A stretch of 64,000 nt of DNA from Actinernus sp. WN-2022 (Eukaryota > Cnidaria > Anthozoa > Actiniaria > Actinernidae): assembly GCA_030867875.1 (NCBI GenBank), contig JAOWCC010000787.1, forward strand, positions 1-64,000, given 5' to 3'. This document shows, in pieces, positions 58,242 to 64,000 of the stretch (its first letter is position 1; each line of letters starts with the position of its first letter). A program made the position numbers and the translations under genes. Below the pieces are notes generated by a model. That model saw only the letters and a list, made by a program, of their open reading frames with translations. It ran no database searches and had not been told where the DNA came from.

Positions 58242-61200
58242 ATGGAGCCCAAGAAAGGAGTGGTCTTTCTCATGTTCTTTATTCTTTCGTTCTTCCGCGG
58301 TGGTAAGTAGAACCTGATGCTACAGTTTCATTCATTCATTTGTTGGGTTCATGAAAACATCTCTGTAATCCAGCCGATACTCTGCCTATTGGACAGAACA
58401 GGTCCGAATCCAGCACTGGGTTTCTGGAATCTACTGCGTTCATAACCGTGGGACGAACGGCTTGGTAAATCGTTAATTAGCCAGAAAATTAACACAGTAC
58501 CTGTAGATGAAGCCGGATATCCTACACCTGACTGACCAATAGTTATCAGTCATTAACTCTACCCAAGAAAAAAATCGCCATAGTTGGTGCACAATTTTAC
58601 TTATTTTTAATAGAAAACTTGACTTTCGCAGGGGCTGGTCAGACTGCAAGTGTATTTAATTGCGGTCGTCGTCCCCTTTCATCTCGTGTGGTGAGTGGAG
58701 AAAACGCAGTTCCCCATAGCTGGCCATGGCAAGCTCAACAAGAGATAAATATCCGGGGATACTTTCAGCATATGTGTGGAGCGACTCTGGTACACCCGCG
58801 ATTTGTCGTGACAGCGGCACACTGTGTTAACGGCTTGGAGGCATATCAGTCGCGAATGAGGATTCGACTTGGTGTGCACAACAAGACTTTGAACGAGTCC
58901 TCCCAGCAAATATTTCGCATCATTAGGATAACGATACACCCAGAGTACAACAGGTACTGTACCATGGGGGAGGGGAGGGAAGGGATGGAAGGAAAGGAAA
59001 GGGAATAAGCTTCGGTGTAGGTTCTTGCCGCTACTATATATGAGGACCTAGGGGTGAATTTGTGTGATGCGTGCTGGTACTTGTAAGGCATTACCTTCGA
59101 ATGAAGTGCGGTGTTACTGTAGGCGTATTTTTGTTGTTGTTTTTTGTTGGGGGGGGGGGGGGGTCAAGAAAATATAAAACATTTTAAATTGCAGGGCCAA
59201 TACCACGTCAAAGGTCGATATAGTGTTGATTTAATTAAGGTCAATATTTCGAGTAGAACATCTATAGTCTTCTGCAGGACCAAGCTGATGTAACGAGGTA
59301 ATGATGTAATATGGTCTTGTGCACCCTAAAGTTTATTTCAAGAAAATATGTTTTAAGGCTGCACACACCTGTTGACCTGTTGTACGATATGATTTAGGCC
59401 AACCATGATCAACAATATGTTTTAAGGCCATAACTCACCTGTTGAACTGTTGTACGATATGATTTAGACCAACCATGATAAACAATATGTTTTAAGGCCA
59501 TAACTCACCTGTTGAACTGTTGTACGATATGATTTAGACCAACCATGATAAACAATGTTTTAAGGCCATAACTCACCTGTTGAACTGTTGTACGATATGA
59601 TTTAGACCAACCATGATCAACAATATGTTTTAAGGCCATAACTCACCTGCTGAACTGTTGTACGATATGATTTAGACCAACCGTGATCAACAATATGTTT
59701 TAAGGCCATAACTCACCTGTTGAACTGTTGTACGATATGATTTAGACCAACCATGATAAGTAATATGTTTTAAGGCCATAACTCACCTGCTGAACTATTG
59801 TACGATATGATTTAGACCAACCACGATCAACAATGACGTGGCGGTACTGGAACTTGATCGACCAGCAACATTGAATGACAAGGTTGGCCTGGCCTGCCTT
59901 CCACCACAAGGACACCAAGTCAGGTTAAACTCGCTGTGCTACATTTCAGGTAATTCAGGATATAAGGGACCGATTGTCTCGGAGAGGGCGTGCTTTTTCA
60001 AGAATAATGTTCAATACAATTTGTACCCCTACAATATTTTTTACTTAAAAAATACCCAATTGGATAGTTGCCCTTCGTTTTGTGACATAGAATTGTTTAA
60101 TACGTGAATTCTATTCATTTTCTAGGCTGGGGACGTCTGTACGGCGGGGGACCTAGCTCGAGTGTGTTACAGCAAGCACGAATGCCTATCGTCACTAACT
60201 ACCAATGTGAAGTTGGTAACGCACAATTCCAAGTCAACGTAACAAGCAAGATGTTGTGCGCTGGTTTTGGCGGCAGTTCCACTGTGAGTGGTTGTCATGG
60301 CGACAGTGGTGGACCATTTGTTTGCCAGGACTCAGGAACGGGTGAGTCTTGATGTGGTATGAGTGAGTGAGTGAAGGAAACACGCAGGTCTACAAAAAAT
60401 AACCTTCCAATGAAGAACTCGTGGATATAAGGGCAAATTATTTTTAGCAAGACTTGAGTCCATTGAATTTATATGCTTTCATAAACGTAAGGTAAACTCG
60501 AAAGCGTTACCCTGGGTTCCAGAGACTCGAAGATATAATTAAAAGGTGTGAGAGAGAGAGGAGGGAAGAGGAGAGAAAAGAAAAGGAAGAGCCCCTGGTG
60601 TTCTCTGGTGAGAATCTCATTTCCATGCGATCAGTACGCCCAGAACTTTATCCGCGTCCCTGATTGGATAATCTACTCTTTTCCAGACGCAACCGTAAAG
60701 TGCTGGATGTAACAGTAATTTTAATTGGCTTGCCAATGGCCTAGTCAAATCGGATTGACGTGTTTTCTTCATTTGAAACTCATTGCATGGAAGTGAGATT
60801 GTCAACGGATAACACCTGATGCTCTTCTTTATCTTCTCTCTCTCTCTCTCTCTCGCCTTTTATTTCTTGGAGCCGCTGGATCCCAGCCTTAGGCGTTACT
60901 CCCTACATGTGACTCAATAAGAGTTATTTTTGAGATTTGTGCAGTTTTTGACTGCTTCATAGAGGATATTACATGGCCGCTTGGAGATACGGATTTTATC
61001 TTCGAGTGTTGATGACTTATCTTACGAGTGAGTGCAGCGATCGAGTAAGTTATTTCATCAACACGAGAAAATAAAATACGTATCTCCAAGCGGCCATGTA
61101 ATGTTCTGTTTAATATATAATTATCGATGAAATACCAGTTTCAATCTCTTGCTAAAAAGGCTAGAAATCTTTGAAAGCAAGTCATATTTTCAAAAGTGAT

Positions 61201-64000
61201 ATCTTCACGTGTGAAGATATCACTTTTTAGAAAGAAATATACACTGGTATTTCATCGATAATTATATATTAAAAACATATATCAAATTATCGGCCGCAAA
61301 ACATGTCACGCTCCTGAAAAACTAACAATAATTAAAATTTATGTTGCGCAAATTCAATCTAGCTTGGCCTCTAAATCTTCCTACTAATTACATAAATTTC
61401 GTACAAATAATGGCAAGTTTAATATCAGATATATTATGGCTCAAAGCAAATACTCATTTAAATGCTTACTTAAGAATCATTTAATTGACAAAGTATGATT
61501 ACACCTAGCGAGTATTCTTACTGTCTTACTACAGGTACTCTGTTTTCGTTACTGTAGGTGTATTTTGTAGTTCTTATTTCTTCCTTACCTGACCACAATA
61601 TTTATACTTTTCAACTTCCATGGCCACGTGTCTAGACTAGCCCTAAAGGTTATTATAGGTGGTATATACTCATTATTTTTTTTACTTTGGTCATTTATTT
61701 TATTCTCACATTTAATAAGTACAATAAAGTTTGTCGTTGTTGTTGTTGAGTAATGAGGCTGGAATTCTCCCATATCCTGAATGTCACAGTGTCTTGACAT
61801 ATATTTTTTGCTTGAAGACTCTATTCGGTCTTTCTTTGAAGCCCGGCCGAGATTGTACAACTATTAAATTCTCATGTGTCAGGATCTATTTTTGAACAAA
61901 TCACCATGGGAAGTGATCAGCAGAAGCTTTCAAAACTGTGGTTTTTGTCTGAACTTAGCGATCTATTTACGGAAATTTTTAAACTCTTTCTGGAGCATTG
62001 TTCTCTGACGAAGCTATCGAGGGCAGCGGAAGATGACTTTGTGTGGGATCTGAGTTCCAAAGTAAAAGTTTATTTTTAAGTGAGCAATATTTGAAGAAAT
62101 ATTGAGACACTGAGGCATTTGGCGGCCGTTTTGGGGCAAATTTTATTTCTCAGTTTGTCTGAGCTTCATTTTCGAAAACCACCTAACAAACTAGTGGCAT
62201 TGTATCCTTCTCAGTTCGAAGCAGCGGAAGCTGGTTATCGTTAATTAAAGTTAAGATATTTAGAAATTCCATACAGTACTGAGTCAAAATGAGGGAGGAT
62301 GCATGTATGCCTTATATAGTTTCAATGCCGTGTCACTATCAATAAAGTTCCTGATTCTGCGCAGAGCAGCAATCTTCGCATGAACTGAAATGAGAACTTG
62401 TTATCTATGTTAACTCCCAGCTGGGTTCTTTGGCGTTGATAGTAGTTGTCATCAAGCCACTGTGATAAGCGTGACAAGTCATCAACGATTTCTAAACCGC
62501 TTATTATTTTGTTGTTACCAGGTCGTTGGTATTTGGAGGGCTCCGTTAGTTGGGGATCTCCACAATGTGCTGCCCGTACAACCTATACCGTTTTTGCTCG
62601 CATTGGTGAATTCCGTCGGTTCATCGACAACGCCATGTTACCTCGCCCGTCGGTCGCGCCTACCACTCGTAAGTCTCAGCACCTCTGTATTAACGTAATA
62701 GTGTTGAGCTACTGTCACTCAAATTGAACCTACAAAAAAAGAAGATAAATTATACCATGTGAATGTCCTGATATGCTTTTCAAACTTTTTCGATAGAGGA
62801 TGGCAAATATTAAAGTAGATTACAAAAACTTATTCTAGAAACTTGATTTCGGTTACAGTGAACCACTAAGCCACCGACCATCGATAAACTATGCGGAAAA
62901 AGGAACTGCGCGCACGGTTCAGTTTTTTCTTTGTTCTCAGGATTGATTGAATATTTAGATACTGATCTGTCAATTCATGTTTCTTTGCTATCATACACAG
63001 CTCCACGGGTTTACGTTCGTCTTGGCAGCCAAGTGAGACCGGGTCGTGGCCGTGTTGAGATTTTCTACAACGGTAGATGGGGGACTGTGTGCGATGATTT
63101 TTTCACTGATAGAGCTGCGGAAGTCGTCTGTGGAATGCTGGGATACCCACGAAGGGGAGCCACCCAGATTCAACGATTTGGCGGAGGATCTGATCCTATC
63201 TGGCTAGACAATGTTCAGTGTACAGGCAACGAAAATTCGATCACTGAGTGCCAACACCAACCATTTGGAAGCAATGATTGCAGCCACACAGAGGACGTTG
63301 GTGTAGATTGTAGCAGGCAATCTACTAGTCCACGTGAGTCACAATGCTTGCAAAACCATCATCTAGTCATAGTCGATGGCGTTAACCTCGCCTTCCTGTG
63401 CACATAATCCGGACTGATTTTCCTCAGTTGTTATTTTAGTCTACGGCTACCGTTACACGGCAGTCATTTTTCTGTGTCGTCTTCATTCATAGTTTCAGTT
63501 ATTATTCAAATTTGATCCTTAGCTTTCACCGGCACCCAGCGGCCTACCAGACCTCCTTGTCCTCCCGTCTCGACACAGCCTCCACCCGTCGACAGCGCCA
63601 GTAAGTATTGGCACGCTAGGATGACCTTTATGGGAGTGTAAAAACTGAACCGCGCACAGTACGGCATTACAATAAATGAGCTTTCCTATTAATAGAATCC
63701 AACCAGAGGACAGAGTTACATTGCGGCAAAGTTACGGACATGACGTCTTTGATATAAAATCCACTTTTTAAAATAGTCGGCGTTAAAATCTCCATCTTAT
63801 TGTTTGTAGCAAAAATGGCTACTGCGCGATGGCCGTTGTTTTTGTAATGGCATGCGATTGCGCGCCAAAAATATTCTTGGCTTTCCTTAAGGATGTCTTC
63901 CTTATTGCCTTGCATTGGCGTACCATACACATTTGTCACGTGTCTTTTTTTTAAGATTGTGACTTCGAGAGTGGTATGTGTGGCTACGGTTTCTGTGAAA
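58242..64000 (+). CDS. Secreted modular serine protease: signal peptide, trypsin-fold domain, SRCR domain, start of MAM domain (3' end outside window)
   Basis: Eight exons are in the window: 58242-58302, 58632-58953, 59816-59949, 60126-60341, 62522-62668, 63001-63333, 63523-63600, 63956-64000+. All have GT/AG borders and conserved phase. Exon 1 is a hydrophobic signal peptide (MEPKKGVVFLMFFILSF). The S1 protease has an activation junction at SSR/VVSGENA, His57 in TAAHC, Asp102 in NNDVAVLEL and Ser195 in GDSGGP, so the triad is complete. By position the residue six before Ser195 is Ser, not Asp, which suggests a chymotrypsin-like S1 pocket. The Gly-226 position seems replaced in TTYTVFARI. Exon 6 is one SRCR domain with six cysteines (group A pattern). 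Exon 7 is a Pro/Thr linker. Exon 8 opens a MAM domain (CDFESGMCGYGFCE). Phase-1 borders around the SRCR, linker and MAM exons fit exon shuffling. The role is probably extracellular or digestive/immune proteolysis (inference). The gene runs off the right edge. Confidence 0.93.
59148..59162. repeat. Poly-G tract in protease intron 2
   Basis: A run of about 14 G after TTTTTTGTTG. Its length is probably unstable. Confidence 0.7.
59360..59830 (+). repeat. Tandem array, 68-70 bp unit x7, that includes the exon-3 splice acceptor of the protease gene
   Basis: Each unit carries TTTTAAGGCCATAACTCACC, TGTACGATATGATTTAG and CCAACCATGATCAACAAT. The AG dinucleotides end at about 59397, 59467, 59537, 59605, 59675, 59745 and 59815. 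The last one is the acceptor used in my gene model. The final unit runs directly into exon 3 coding sequence (ATCAACAATGACGTGGCG). The array therefore duplicated the intron end and the first ~18 exon bases. Confidence 0.9.
60505..60897. mobile_element. MITE with ~130-bp inverted arms in protease intron 4
   Basis: AGCGTTACCCTGGGTTCCAG...AAAAGGTGTGAGAGAGAG...GAATCTCATTTCCATGC is mirrored by GCATGGAAGTGAGATTG...CTCTCTCTCGCCTTTT...GGATCCCAGCCTTAGGCGTTACT. The purine-rich (GA)n / (CT)n stretches are part of the arms. Confidence 0.8.
60967..61103. mobile_element. Foldback MITE, arms TTACATGGCCGCTTGGAGAT
   Basis: ATTACATGGCCGCTTGGAGA-TACGGATTTTATCTTCGAGTGTTGATGA mirrors TCATCAACACGAGAAAATAAAATACGTATCTCCAAGCGGCCATGTAAT. 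The loop contains GAGTGAGTGCAGCGATCGAG. Confidence 0.9.
61111..61271. mobile_element. Adjacent foldback MITE, arms TAATATATAATTATCGATGA
   Basis: TAATATATAATTATCGATGAAATACCAGT mirrors ACTGGTATTTCATCGATAATTATATATTA. The inner stem AAAAGTGATATCTTCACG / TGTGAAGATATCACTTTT forms a second perfect palindrome at ~61191-61228. Confidence 0.9.
61272..62521. other. Remaining protease intron 4; no further feature seen
   Basis: AT-rich. A (TTG)n stretch near 61733 and short frames only. AATAAA motifs occur but no exon is supported. Confidence 0.4.

Overview
The window is nuclear DNA of an intron-rich, repeat-packed metazoan. I infer a cnidarian, most likely an anthozoan such as a coral or sea anemone. 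This rests on compact spliced host genes, a Trypsin-SRCR-MAM modular protease, tRNA-derived SINEs, tyrosine-recombinase retroelement debris and a very dense load of MITEs. No bacterial operon, CRISPR array or functional RNA gene was seen.

The left ~31 kb holds no confident host gene. It contains a decayed tyrosine recombinase (301-1446, minus) and a two-exon CCHC zinc-knuckle Gag-like gene (25560-19510, minus) followed by a pol-linker remnant (19142-18741, minus). A ~110 bp sequence occurs in the same orientation at 1-110 and 25673-25790, just outside the YR and Gag ends. These parts may therefore be the ruins of one Ngaro/DIRS-type element that was heavily invaded by other repeats. Also present are two copies of a large dispersed repeat, one carrying two PIF/Harbinger-like insertions that the other lacks, Penelope-like and LINE remnants, a 211-bp array, a 60-bp minisatellite with higher-order structure, and many foldback MITEs.

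The right half carries three host genes. A MAP9 (microtubule-associated protein 9) ortholog is on the minus strand (45580-31328; five exons, about 1066 aa). Its 7.5-kb first intron contains an 81-86 bp satellite and two arrays built on the palindrome AGGATCCT. It lies head to head, about 450 bp away, with an RCCD1 ortholog on the plus strand (46034-52331; seven exons, 395 aa). The intervening segment looks like a bidirectional promoter.

After about 6 kb of non-coding DNA with further MITEs, a secreted modular serine protease starts at 58242 on the plus strand. It has a signal peptide, a trypsin-fold domain, an SRCR domain, a Pro/Thr linker and the start of a MAM domain at the window edge. Most internal junctions are phase 1. 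Its second intron ends in a ~70-bp tandem array that has copied the exon-3 splice acceptor seven times. I consider this the most unusual gene-linked structure here.

Exon joins were worked out by hand from reading frames and GT/AG sites. All three host genes keep phase across every junction. Family assignments rest on recalled family features, not on a database search.
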